A stretch of DNA of 64,000 bases from Monomorium pharaonis (lineage: Eukaryota; Arthropoda; Insecta; Hymenoptera; Formicidae): assembly GCF_013373865.1 (NCBI RefSeq), contig NC_050467.1, positions 7,711,237 to 7,775,236 on the forward strand, written 5' to 3'. Shown piece by piece: positions 53,401-63,231 of this stretch. The stretch's first letter is position 1, and every line of letters starts with the position of its first letter. The notes beneath the pieces are model-generated. The model searched no databases. It worked only from the letters and a program-made list of their open reading frames with translations, and was not told the DNA's origin. A program made the position numbers and the translations under genes.

Positions 53401-56400
53401 CATCGAGAGCTTCAACTTCTTTAACATTTTTGACTCTTCTATATCGTATCTGATTCGTATCCAACCATTTAAACGTCGTATCTCGATCAGTTCCATATAA
53501 AGGAATACCTAGCAACGTATCAGCAGCTTCAACAGCTCCACATTCTCTATTATTTAAAAATCGTAATCCAATATTCCAAAGACAGCTCGCTATCGATTTG
53601 TTTGTCTGATTTTTACAATCAAGAATATCTTCAGATAATTCACATTGTCCTGCTTTACTTACATACTTACTTATGTACATATTAATAAACCTTGAATCTT
53701 CTCCAATATATTGTATATCCATATTTCCATTCCATGCAATAAGAGTAGGGGGATTATAGTCATTTATATAACTCTCCCTCTCCGTTCGAGGAAGATCATA
53801 AAGCCTATTTCTAGACTTTAACTGTTTCCTACCTGCTATCGAACTTACAACATCTCTTAAACATAACGTATTCGTAACAGAGCGAGGAAATCCAAAACGA
53901 CATATACGACCAACTTTACGTCCCATTTTCTTAGAACGAAGACAATAATCGTTATGTTTATGTTGCTGGTATGAATTAACCCGTTCATATAATAATGGAG
54001 AAATATTTTTATCTGGCATTTTACAAGTTACATGTTGTAAAATAAATTCAGAAATTTCTTTTTCAGAAGATAGACCAATAATTGGTGCATCTTTAATCCA
54101 AATTAACATATGAAAATGTTGTATCCCTCTACCTTGATATTCTCGTCGCCAGAAGTAATGTATAACTTCTCCAATCGGATGATCTTCGGAACAAATAAAA
54201 TCAATCATTGCTTTAAATTTATTATCGAGAAATCTTGACGCTGATACAGGATCTCTAGCAACGAGAGCACTGGTGGAAGACGAATCGTTACACCAACCAT
54301 TTACTTCACGAATGTATTGACCTAAATCATCCCACATCCATTCACCAGGACTCAATGTTAAAAACCATGTCGCAGGTCCGTAATGTTGTATCATGCACTC
54401 TAAATCATATCTTGGTCTACGCCAATATTGTGCCGTATTTCTTAGAGTAGAAAATATCGTACTCAAATCAGACTCCAATAAATCTTTCTGCACTGCTTGT
54501 AAATATTCCAAAGCCGTGTAACGATCTCGCAAATTGGTTACATTTAATTTCTGATAAATACCGCGCTTTAATTGACGATTATTCGCATTATTTAATAAAT
54601 AAAACAAATATTGTTGATTCAATCTATATTGGGAATGTTTAGAAGTCAAACGACATTTAATATATTCATGATCATAAAGTTTCATTTGTCTAGTTTCATG
54701 TTGTCCATTAACACCAAAAGGATATAAATCTGGAAAACATAATAGATCTAAAAATTTTTCACGGTTATCAAGGGGTAATTCTTCAATTTTTAACATTTGA
54801 TACAAAGCGTTAGCACTTTCACGTGTTTTTTTTTCATATAAAGGATAAATGGTATACTGTTCGTAATAACTATCCTTGTCATCAGTAACCTGAGTTAACA
54901 TAGCGTCACCTTGAAGATTTAAAACAATAGCTTCTGCATTATTTTTTATTCCTTGCATTTCAATCTTTGAATTTAATAATGTACCATTATTATCATCATT
55001 GTCCGATACAAATTCAGTATCATTTTCTGTCTCTTTTATTTCAAAAAATTCTACATTTTTTTCCGAACATAATCTATCACAAGTATCTGGCAGTATAATA
55101 TGTTTATAAAGGTGATTATTATGTTTTAACCATACCAAAGCATCAAATACTTTTTTAAGATTTACCATTTCTTCCCAAATAATTTTTGCTTTTGTTGGAA
55201 TACCTCTAACCAAAATGTACAATTCCATATTGTTTTTATTTATCGCATCAGTTTTCGAACATATTTTGTTCATTGTTTGTTCTAATGGTAATGGTAAATG
55301 AAATGTTCTACCTTTTACTTTCTGTACCATCTGCTTGTGAGGCAACTTTTTATTCATCACAGTTCCCATTTTAACAACAGTTTGAAATGCTTTAGCTCTT
55401 TGTATTAACATTTTTTCGAATGAATTAAGAGACGATATTACTTCGGGAACATTTTGGATAAATAAATTGTTTAAAATACAATAAGCAGGCATTAATCCAT
55501 TACGGAATTTTTTTTGGCAATAAAGACATATGTATTGCGGATCAATGTTTAGATTTTTTATATGTGCCATTAAATCTCTCCAAATTGGAATATCTAATTG
55601 TGTTTTAACCTTACTAATTTCAGATACACTTCTCTTATAGCAAAGTCTCTCACATGAAACACAAACATATCGAGGTGTGTCCATGGAACGTTTAGTCAAC
55701 GCCTTAAATGCTTTGCTATATTTAGAAATAATATCATCATCACTTAAATCAGTTAAACTTTGATGATGTTTGTACATATTTGCTCGATCTTGTGCTAAAG
55801 TTATAAGTTCATTTAATGTATCGATATCACCAGAATTTAAAGCCTTTTCTAGATTTATTAACTTTCGATAGTCTGCTCTTATTCGATAAATTAAACGTTT
55901 AGTAAATCTCACCTTTGGAAAATGAGGTGATAATAACTGAATAGAAAGAGACATCGCTTTACAAAGGTTTGGATTAATGTAACAAGCCTGTGTATGACCT
56001 AATTTGTCAGTCAAATCGTTTACTGTACATTTCTGACAAACTTTGCGTAATAGTTCTGGTATTTTTTTTAAAGTACATGTATTTATTGCTTCGAGAAATT
56101 TTTTATAACGATCAATTACAAATGAATCAATTCTACACGAAGTATTGCACAACCATGCTTTTTTAGCTTGTGCTTCTACCAAAGGTAATACATTTATAAT
56201 TTGACCTTTTACGTTTGTTATCAAAGGTTGCGATGAAGTAAACTGTTCGCTATATGTAAAATCGATAAAATAATTTTCAGAAGTAGCTGTATGATCCGAT
56301 ATACCACATAACGCATGTAATTTATCATCAATTGTTAAACACTCAGTAACGAGAGTTAAGTGTACTTCAGCCTTTTTTTTCAATACAGCTAATATTTTAT

Positions 56401-57067
56401 ACATATTGAGAATATAATTATTTCTAATATGCATAGACCAACGCAAAATTCTTTCAGCTTCTAATCGTCTTTCAATTTTATTTTTAATATCCAGTTTATT
56501 CATAATATCTGTTATTGTCACGGGATTACGCATATGTATGTAATTTTTTGACCAAATTTTTTCGTATTTTTTAATAATACTTTGACCAATATTTTTTTTT
56601 ATAGCACTAGATTTAATTTTTTTGTTGTAGTATCGTTTATTATATAACCATTTACGATCAGAATATCGTATTTGTCTCTCTCGTTCACACTGAGAATTCA
56701 TTAAATAATGTTTTCGCTTTTGTTCACGTTGTTTTGCTAAATTCTTTTTATAACGACATTGCTTTTGTATTCGATTATGTTTTAATTTCCGATTATACCA
56801 ATATTTCTTATTAGTGCGATTTTTTTCAATATTTTGGTGATATCGACGCCGCTTTTCAGCACAGTTAATTTCTAAATTTTGTTCATACTGATGTCTCTTT
56901 CTACTAATACAATGTTTCTTTTTACTAATATCTTTAACATTCGAGCAATAATGAGAATCCAAAGATTTATTAACATCGTTACCTTTAAAATCTTTGTTTA
57001 TATCTATTAATTGTACACTTGTTTTTAATATGTTTTGTTGTTTTTTTTTCATATTGACATTTCTCAC
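50453..57067 (-). CDS. Helitron Rep-helicase with C-terminal USP-like deubiquitinase domain, 2204 residues
   Basis: A rolling-circle transposase, open throughout. Approximate residues: 1-220 very basic; 470-540 Cys-rich (C-V-S-C-E-R-L-C ... C-L-Y-C); 900 F-L-T-L-S-P-G-E-W; 983 the HUH motif Q-H-F-H-M-L-I-W; 1132 the two-tyrosine motif Y-I-S-K-Y, which cuts and rejoins DNA; 1444 Walker A G-E-G-G-T-G-K-S; 1521 I-I-D-E-V-S-M; 1570 G-D-L-L-Q-L-P-P; 1825 I-T-I-H-K-A-Q-G-L; 1850 Y-V-A-L-S-R-V-T (Pif1-like helicase). Residues about 1930-2204 match a USP/UCH peptidase: S-C-Y-A-N-A-V-L-Q-C with catalytic Cys, two C-x-x-C pairs, and N-G-H-F-T-S-M-C with catalytic His. The start is nominal: the frame probably continued upstream into the Ulp1 domains before a frameshift near 57045. 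Confidence 0.95.
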   Translation of the reverse strand: MRNVNMKKKQQNILKTSVQLIDINKDFKGNDVNKSLDSHYCSNVKDISKKKHCISRKRHQYEQNLEINCAEKRRRYHQNIEKNRTNKKYWYNRKLKHNRIQKQCRYKKNLAKQREQKRKHYLMNSQCERERQIRYSDRKWLYNKRYYNKKIKSSAIKKNIGQSIIKKYEKIWSKNYIHMRNPVTITDIMNKLDIKNKIERRLEAERILRWSMHIRNNYILNMYKILAVLKKKAEVHLTLVTECLTIDDKLHALCGISDHTATSENYFIDFTYSEQFTSSQPLITNVKGQIINVLPLVEAQAKKAWLCNTSCRIDSFVIDRYKKFLEAINTCTLKKIPELLRKVCQKCTVNDLTDKLGHTQACYINPNLCKAMSLSIQLLSPHFPKVRFTKRLIYRIRADYRKLINLEKALNSGDIDTLNELITLAQDRANMYKHHQSLTDLSDDDIISKYSKAFKALTKRSMDTPRYVCVSCERLCYKRSVSEISKVKTQLDIPIWRDLMAHIKNLNIDPQYICLYCQKKFRNGLMPAYCILNNLFIQNVPEVISSLNSFEKMLIQRAKAFQTVVKMGTVMNKKLPHKQMVQKVKGRTFHLPLPLEQTMNKICSKTDAINKNNMELYILVRGIPTKAKIIWEEMVNLKKVFDALVWLKHNNHLYKHIILPDTCDRLCSEKNVEFFEIKETENDTEFVSDNDDNNGTLLNSKIEMQGIKNNAEAIVLNLQGDAMLTQVTDDKDSYYEQYTIYPLYEKKTRESANALYQMLKIEELPLDNREKFLDLLCFPDLYPFGVNGQHETRQMKLYDHEYIKCRLTSKHSQYRLNQQYLFYLLNNANNRQLKRGIYQKLNVTNLRDRYTALEYLQAVQKDLLESDLSTIFSTLRNTAQYWRRPRYDLECMIQHYGPATWFLTLSPGEWMWDDLGQYIREVNGWCNDSSSTSALVARDPVSASRFLDNKFKAMIDFICSEDHPIGEVIHYFWRREYQGRGIQHFHMLIWIKDAPIIGLSSEKEISEFILQHVTCKMPDKNISPLLYERVNSYQQHKHNDYCLRSKKMGRKVGRICRFGFPRSVTNTLCLRDVVSSIAGRKQLKSRNRLYDLPRTERESYINDYNPPTLIAWNGNMDIQYIGEDSRFINMYISKYVSKAGQCELSEDILDCKNQTNKSIASCLWNIGLRFLNNRECGAVEAADTLLGIPLYGTDRDTTFKWLDTNQIRYRRVKNVKEVEALDEDSTDIFCASVIDDHYPHRPKKLESMCLYKFMQWYDITKVKPQSKNIKYYKMDNGYYLKRRQRGHLIKHYKYDVKTRPENYFFSLLLMFQPWRKMEDLKNDCDTYAESFHKVKLHLVEALQYHEKLEELKKAIETVKELVQQQIDEKQHLSQDDPDNPIGVQNIQAGEAMQDFKDLGGHEEKIDISEMISKLNVDQKRVFDRVINTLSDKKSLLRLYVSGEGGTGKSFLIKTIKCWIKQNLNKDTAIAAPTGIAAFNINGLTIHRLLQLPVEHGSTPKYKQLADHVLKVLRADLKDVILFIIDEVSMISNLILLYIHLRLSEIFDTIDCDDGWFGRVHILLFGDLLQLPPVHEDPAFVDLANVKVKKFLGSLNAVNLWTTLFDYDESTINMRQQGDGSYRELLSRIRIGLLTKSDCDILEKRKISFIGKSFEARLSELCNFIDNLPSDTVCLLPTCHMCDVLNNAMLSRIASKEILLIAEDEIECTPYIKKRITKVLADNDDDNTRTAGLFKRITIKIGAKVMIRRNIDASLGLVNGTIATVISVVQDPSTDYVEKIKLLLPSDLEYFIERVSVKFQVMENAFVIRKQFPISLSYGITIHKAQGLSLQNVVTDIGNSVFSCGQIYVALSRVTSLDGLHLINFDPSCVIASEEAIIEYNRLKRIHKLEEQVITISKERYHKVHDTPWTLWKTITSVQQSDQKIRRNTACWILRGFQNTDKVSCYANAVLQCLFYLNIIRKQLFNSDKLDALSILAHRYENGILNLNTYAIREYLGEYFSTCIKRDVFDFLTALCTKYDFIKDLVEHQVILTTRCKLCSNTKVTTDNNVILSIPVNNLKKKSFNLNDLLNISFSHWFELHDKSCERCEGNELLFKKEIKLTKQIVIICLSLFSLQNGSLVKVPQKFNLCAIPTSKIFIAGQVYKVMNAIFHYGSCIENGHFTSMCREGLCSNWIEAHDVQVTKKQWPRGAKDIYILFLEKVDNK

Positions 57068-57605
57068 GTATGCAAACTGCTTCAGTCTCTTCTGCTTTTA
57101 CTACCGCTAAGGGAAGCACTTTCTGAGGAATATAATTTGCATCTTGAGGAAAATGCTCAATTATATTAGATTCAAACATTTTTATTAAGTGCGAACGCAT
57201 TAAACTATGATTATATTTCACTTCGTTAGGTTTTATGTTAAATAATAACGAAACAGCAAAAGCTATTGCAAAAACACCACAATCGCTACCGTTCGGTTGT
57301 TGTTGCACAGTTAGAAATATGACAGGATTTGTGATGAAGTCATAAGTTGGAAACAATTTTTGTAAAAATTGTTTCTGGCAATCACTCAACATTTTTCCAT
57401 TCATAGAATCGTAAATAAATATATTTTTTGTATCATAATAACTGCATATCCAATGTGTTCCCAACAACGTAGATGGTAATATTTGTATATGCTTTTTGTT
57501 TTTTGGTATGGGTTGTATTGTATTCATTAATTGTACTCGCCATGTTTCTACAAATTTATATTCTGAATATTTCTTTAAAAGAAAATTAAAATGATCCATA
57601 TGCAA
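56985..57605 (-). pseudogene. Ulp1-like protease domain 2 of the Helitron polyprotein
   Basis: 206 codons. The domain has T-H-W-I-C (His51), I-Y-D-S-M (Asp66), Q-Q-Q-P-N-G-S-D-C-G-V-F (Gln102 or Gln103, Cys109): the full His-Asp-Gln-Cys set of C48 peptidases that process SUMO-like modifiers. The frame overlaps the Rep-helicase frame by 83 bp in another phase. The shift falls at a run of nine A, and the tail then aligns with the linker after domain 1, so the two were probably one protein. It is in the same frame as the piece upstream, separated by one TAG stop. Confidence 0.85.
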
Positions 57606-57614
57606 ATCATTTAA

Positions 57615-58265
57615 CTATTCACCTTGAACAATAATATTTTTTTGCTCTAACGTCAGAGTCATTTCTCGTCGATATCGTTTTCTTTTATTAATATGTTTTA
57701 CTTCGGAATCGTGACTTTTTTTTAACAGATTCAATTGTTGTTCTTCGTGTTTGCGTTTTGTAGAACAAAACGCTTTTATCTCTTTTACGTTTACCATTAA
57801 TGGAACTACTTTCTGAGCAACATACTTTGAATTATGAGAAAAGTGCTCAATTGATGTATTTTGGTTTTTTGAATCATTTTTACATAATTCATCATTAAAT
57901 TGAAAGTTGTAATTTTTCGGTAACTGATTTAATTTCTGTTGTATGTTCTTTTGATCAGATTGACTATTAGCACGTTTACGAGCTACGTCAGCCTCTCTTG
58001 CTCTTATTACTGCTAGTGGAAGCACCTTATGAGAAAAACCATACTTTAAATCTTGAGGAAAATGCTCGATTACATTGGATTCAAAAATTCTTACTAAATG
58101 CGAACGCATTAAACTGTGATCATATTTTACGTCTTCAGGTTTAATATTAAATAACAATGAAATAGCAAAAGCTATTGCAAAAACTCCGCAATCATTAGTA
58201 TTCGATTGTTGTTGCACAGGAGGAAATTTAACGGGTTGTTTATCAAAACAATGGAATGGAAACAA
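57615..58265 (-). pseudogene. Ulp1-like domain 1, C-terminal half, plus linker
   Basis: 216 codons, starting just after a stop. Q-Q-Q-S-N-T-N-D-C-G-V-F holds the catalytic Cys26. After the domain a basic linker contains a partial third repeat of the domain tail (K-V-V-P-L-M-V, like K-V-L-P-L-A-V in the other two). It ends in a TAG stop directly before the second domain, whose preceding residues T-L-E-Q-K-N-I-I repeat S-L-E-Q-R-N-V-I-I before domain 1. Confidence 0.85.
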
Positions 58266-58271
58266 TTTTTT

Positions 58272-58685
58272 TTAAAATTGTTCATAGTTTTTATGCAATT
58301 TTTTATTATTAAGTGAATCATAGATAAATATATTTTTTGTATCATAATAACAACACACCCAATGTCCGTTCAATGGTTTATTTAAATTATGTAAATGTAA
58401 ATTTAGTGAATCAGATATACTAAATAAAATTTGTATATGTTTTTTATTTTCTGGTATAGATGGTATCGTATCAGGAATTTGCATTCGCCACGTTTCAATA
58501 GGTCTATAATCCGAATAGCTTTTTAAAAGCTGTTCAAAATGATCCATATGAGCACAATTTAACCAGTCACCATTAATAATAACATTTCTTTGTTCTAATG
58601 ACATTTGTTTATTTATTTTTACAAACATTTTTATTTTATTTTTTTTATTAATATATATCACACTATGCAGGGGCAAAGCACCCAA
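58272..58685 (-). pseudogene. Ulp1-like domain 1, N-terminal half
   Basis: 137 codons in the same frame as 57615-58265; a single TAA after Y-E-Q-F separates them where domain 2 reads Q-F-L-Q-K-L-F-P. It carries G-H-W-V-C (His108) and I-Y-D-S-L (Asp123). The true start is more likely Met20 or Met28, because the first residues lie in the minisatellite flank. This is the 5' end of the Helitron coding region. Confidence 0.82.
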
Positions 58686-59125
58686 CTTTTACAGGCGCAC
58701 AGCACCCGATATTACAAGCGCACAGTACCCGTTTTTTTTTACAGGCGCACAACACCCAATATTACAAGCGCACAGCACCCGTTTTTTGTAGGCGCACAGC
58801 ACCCGATCTTTACAAGCGCACAGCACCCGTTTTTTGTAAGCGCACAGCACCCGATCTTTACAAGCGCACAGCACCCGTTTTTTACAGGCGCACAGCACCC
58901 GTTTCTTTGCAGGCGCACAGCAACCGTTTTTTACAGGCGCACAGCACCCGTTTTTTGTAGACGCACAGCACCTACTTTCTGCAGGCGCACAACACCAGTT
59001 TTTTTACAAGCGCACAGCACCCGATATTTACCGACGCACAACACCCGATCTTTATAGACACAGAGCACCCAATATTTACAGATACACAATATCAAATCTT
59101 TGCAAGCGCACAGCACCTCTGTTAA
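58676..59125. repeat. 24-bp minisatellite, about 18 units
   Basis: Units of 23-27 bp, mostly 24, follow the pattern GCGCACAGCACCCG followed by TTTTTTGTAG or ATCTTTACAA. The two spacer types alternate over much of the array, giving a higher-order period of about 48 bp. Because 24 is divisible by three, long open frames appear on both strands and are not genes. It directly precedes the Helitron coding region, and two related units occur in each arm of the 2.4-kb palindrome. Confidence 0.93.
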
Positions 59126-59269
59126 AAACTCGTTCTTATAATAAAAAAATAATAATAGAATATACTTACCTATTTTTTCTCCAAACCGCAAAAATAAAAA
59201 TCCTAAAAAGAATAAAAAAGAAACTTTCAAAAAAGAATTTAATCACAAAATAACTCAAAAACGCTATAA
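59126..59269. other. AT-rich spacer
   Basis: No recognised feature. The Helitron 5' terminus (TC on the minus strand) should lie somewhere beyond the minisatellite but is not identified. Confidence 0.4.
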
Positions 59270-60282
59270 CCAAGGGGTTGGTCACTGAAGAAATTTTTGT
59301 TTAAAATCTAGATAATTCAGCGGTAATGCAAATAAAATTTTATAATCCAAGGTAATTTTCAATAAATTTAAATAATCTTTATTATTCTCCGATAATCTTG
59401 GATAATCTAATAGAAAATCTAAGTAAGTGTTATGTCCGAGTTGGGTTGAAAGGGACATAATTAAGGAGATTTGTTTCTAAAAGCTCTATGTAAGATTTTG
59501 TTCGTACAGAGTTTTCGATACGAATAGCTGATTTCCATAAGATTTCACTCGCTTATATACTATTAGTTTAGTGGTAGTGCAGTAAAGGAATTGTCAAATT
59601 CGTGGAAATTAGGGCCATAAATCACCAAACATACCTGTCAATTATTTTAGTAATTGTTAATCCAACTATTGCAGGATTTTGCTTAATATAACTTCAATTA
59701 AGCGCTATCAATTTTTTTTGTTGCCTTGTTCCTATTCCTGCTAAGAGTGGACTAATTAACATTTGAAATCTAATTTCTTAATAGACTTCGTATAGCGCGC
59801 GTCGCGCACACGGCTTTCACGTGTTCGCTCTGGAATTCGAGTATTATAATTTAATAGTAGTATATTCGTTCGTTTAACAAAAGGATTAGAAAAAGGCGAA
59901 CTATCAAGCAAGGAACAATGTTGGAAAAACGTTATATACGTTCGAGACAATAAATATTAATAAATAATTTTGATTGATAGTACTAATGTAACCGATTCTG
60001 GGTTCCGCGATTTTTTTGTAAATTGAGAACAAATTTTTGGTCTTGTGTAATCTTAAATAAGCAAAGTAAATTTGGAAAAATCTCGGGTAATCTAAAAAAA
60101 TATGACGTACTTTTAAATATTTTAAGGTAATCTTGCATAATATAAGATAGTATTTGATAATCTAAAATGATTTGAAGTAGTATTAGGTAAAAATCTTAAG
60201 TAATCCGAGATAATTTAAAGATAATTTGTATCAAGGATAATTTTTTGTATACACTATAACCGCTCATGATCAACCCCTCGGC
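59270..60282. mobile_element. TIR element with CCAAGGGGTTGGTCA ends (1013 bp)
   Basis: The left end CCAAGGGGTTGGTCA and right end TGATCAACCCCTCGG are imperfect inverted copies, with TAA close on each side. About 200 bp at each end is filled with GATAATCT-like repeats in opposite orientation. The centre (about 59450-59990) is mixed composition with one 64-codon frame I do not recognise. Confidence 0.7.
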
Positions 60283-61232
60283 TAACTTTAACCTTAAAAC
60301 CTTAAAAAAATAGATGCAACATCAAGTTTATTATCAAAACTATTGTTCAATTATAATGCTCTTAAACACAAAATAATTTAAGAGCACATAAATAGACAAT
60401 TATTTTAATACCAAAGTTGATACAGTAACTAATTTTTTTAATGTACTTTACTCTTGTGTGCACGTCAGCACCATTACTTTAACGATTGAGTTTATAACAA
60501 AACACAAAATTCAAAACAAGAATATTTTAAAAGCACATAAATAGATAATCATTTTGATACAAAAGTTGGTACAATTAATTTTTATTAAAGTTTTGCTCTT
60601 GTGTGCGCGTCAGCACCGCCATTAACCCTTTAACGCACAAATACACAAGATTTTGCTGTAAACTTTAACGACATAGACTTTGTATAAAACAAACAAATTT
60701 TTTATCCAAAAGTACTTTTCTATGGGGTTTTGAGTGAGAGTGAGAGAGTGAGGCTCTTTCAAATGCCGCCGAAGAAAAAAAAACGAAAAATTAGTATAAT
60801 TCGTAGTTTTTCTATATTTCCGTGTACTAATGTGATTGGAGAATATAAAAGCAACTATGTACACTATGTGCGAGTGTGTGTGTACGTACATCCAATTCAG
60901 AAAATAATATTTTTTTAAAATCTCACTTTACTTTAAGAATATGAAAGAACACAAAACCACAAAAAAAATTCTGTAAACATTGCAATTCATATTTTGTAAG
61001 ACACATTTTGAAAATAATTTTTAGATTCTATTACAAAAGATAAAAAACAAAACGTGCACACAAGTTAAAAATTAACCAATTTTTAACTTTACTTTTGTAT
61101 TTTTATAGATAAATTTTAAAAGTTTTTAATATTATTGTCGATTATGTCATTTTCGTTATAAAAACATCTGTTTAATACTATAATCATTTCATTCGTATGG
61201 ACACAAAGCAGTCAATATTTTAGAATATTAAA
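60283..61232. other. Non-coding stretch with a 145-bp duplication
   Basis: From about 60340 a unit containing AAGAGCACATAAATAGA and CTCTTGTGTGC-CGTCAGCACC occurs twice (about 60340-60480 and 60490-60620). The remainder is AT-rich without recognised features. Confidence 0.6.
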
Positions 61233-61380
61233 GGGTTGTATTTATATTCTGATCTTATATTTAAGATAAGATTGTCTTGAGTTTATCTTCAAACGCTCTG
61301 TAGTAAAAGAAGTAATAATACAATAGTTTTTAAAATAAACTTAGGACAATTATTACAAGATCAAATTATGAATACTGACC
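61233..61380. mobile_element. Diverged PIF/Harbinger-type MITE (148 bp)
   Basis: Ends GGGTTGTATTTATATTCTGATC and GATCAAATTATGAATACTGACC are imperfect inverted copies of the family at 44604. AAA flanks both sides (61230-61232 and 61381-61383). Divergence between the arms suggests an old copy. Confidence 0.75.
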
Positions 61381-61653
61381 AAAGAATAGTAATACAGTAA
61401 ATGTTAAAGTTCATATAAATATCCATTATTATAGTTGGCGCAAAATATTTTGACATATCATTATTTTTATAAAAAAAATTAGTTAAGTGTATTACTTAGG
61501 TTGAATTTTATCTAAAATATTATGATATCTATTATCTAAAATATTATATTAGATTTTGTAATAATTACATTATGTATCATTTAAGTTAAATTTAATAAAA
61601 AGTATCTTGAAAATTTATTTGATAAACGTAATTTTTTCCATCTAGATATCATA
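61381..61653 (+). repeat. Diverged relative of the palindrome arm
   Basis: ATAGTTGGCGCAAAATATTTTGAC followed by TTACTTAGGTTGAATTTTATC resembles the arm sequence near 50030-50170. It is a short, decayed fragment. Confidence 0.55.
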
Positions 61654-62675
61654 ACCCAATCAGCAAGCAATATTTTTTAAATGTTTTTCAAATATTTATT
61701 TTTAATTATTTTTACATTATTAATGTTTATATATTGTCCAAATAATATTTATTTAAAATTTATTTAATATTTATTTGATATAAATTATTTATTTTAAACA
61801 ACGATTTAGAAAAAATATGAAATGTTTATTTAACGTTTATTTAAAAATATTTTTTTAACATTAATATAATATTTATGTTACAATAATTAATTATTTGAAA
61901 TAATAATTTAGGACAAATATTTATATAATGTTTAATTTATATTTATTTAATATTAATTTAACATTTTAATAAATCGTTTAAAATAATATTTATATAACAT
62001 TTATTTAATATTTTTCAATTTCGCATGCTCTCGCTTTGTCATACACCATTTTGAAAAAAATTATTACGCAAAATTTTACTAAATCAATTCTTAAAGTAGA
62101 CATTTGAAGCTTTAATTTTTTTTTTTTTAGAAACCTTTTTAGAAGTTATCGTCATTGGAAGTTTAGTGATTTTTTGACAAATTTTAGGTGTACCGCTTTT
62201 TTTCGACTGAGTGTATTTAAAAAAATATTTATATGATAGTTGGAAAGCTTCACTAATTATGTAGCGTAAATCAAGTGTAAAGAGGAAGTGAATCTATGTA
62301 AAGAAAGAGTCACAAAAGCTTATAAATAAAACTTCTGAGGAACAGATTGAAATATCGGAACCTAAAGAAAGTGAAGATTAAGATAACATTGCACTTATTG
62401 AAACAATATGGCATATTAACAATACTAAAAAATTATAAGAAATGATATTTATTTTTTATTTTTTTACGAACAGAGCAAAAATAGATTTTTTCATATTTCA
62501 CATACTATTTCGCATATGTAAAAATCAGTAAAAAATTGTAATACTTTATATTTATTTATAAAAATATAAGTTAACTATACATGTTTCATCCTTCTGACAA
62601 CATCTATTGAAATAATGTATACCAAATATGTATGCGTTAACATAAAGTATTCATAAATTATCACGAAGCATTAGG

Positions 62676-62748
62676 ATGCGTACGATCTTCGAAGTCAAAC
62701 AACGTCGGGAGTGGTTAACACTTGGATGGGTGACCGTTTTTTCAGGCG
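62676..62748 (+). repeat. 5S rRNA-derived block, copy b
   Basis: CTTCGAAGTCAAACAACG and CACTTGGATGGGTGACCG match the internal-promoter half of 5S rRNA (box A and box C). The sequence then leaves 5S at TTTTTTCAGGC. Confidence 0.75.
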
Positions 62749-63163
62749 TAGAAATTAAATATGTTCTAATACCCAATGAGCACAATAATGTTTGAAAAAT
62801 ATTTTTTAAAACGTTTAAAAAACATTTTTAAACATTTAAAAAACATTTAAATAATGGGATAAGTCCCTTTTTTTTCATGAAAAAAATGTTTATTTTACAT
62901 TTAAAAAAATATTCTGTTATTATTTAATAAACATTTATTTAACGTTTAAACAAATTGTTTTAAAATATTTACTTTTATTACTAAACATTTGCTTAATGTT
63001 TTAAAAGCAAAAAATTATTTGCATTATTCAATCATTTTGATAAATTCAACGTAACCTCACCAGTCCAGCATCGCTTAATTTCTACGATAATTTAGGGGAG
63101 AAGACTATACATGTTTCAGCCAACCCACAGTTGTACCTCTTAAAACATGTTTAATTTATACAC

Positions 63164-63231
63164 CTGAAAAAACGGTTACCCATCCAACTGTTAGCCACCG
63201 TCGACGTTGCTTGACTTTGAAGATCGTACGC
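63164..63231 (-). repeat. 5S rRNA-derived block, copy c
   Basis: Minus strand: CTTCAAAGTCAAGCAACG and AGTTGGATGGGTAACCG. It is the mirrored partner of copy b in the other arm and slightly more decayed. Confidence 0.7.

Noticed and set aside
58676..59125. CRISPR-like array
   Set aside because: Units are contiguous and alternate between two spacer types, with no unique spacers and no cas genes, in a eukaryotic context. It is a minisatellite.
58605..59230. Frames of 69-150 codons with repeated C-R-R-T-A-P or V-L-C-A-C-K
   Set aside because: They arise because the minisatellite unit is 24 bp; both strands are equally open. Not a repeat protein gene.
62676..62748. Functional 5S rRNA gene
   Set aside because: Only the internal-promoter half is recognisable; the 5' third and the pairing closing stem are absent.
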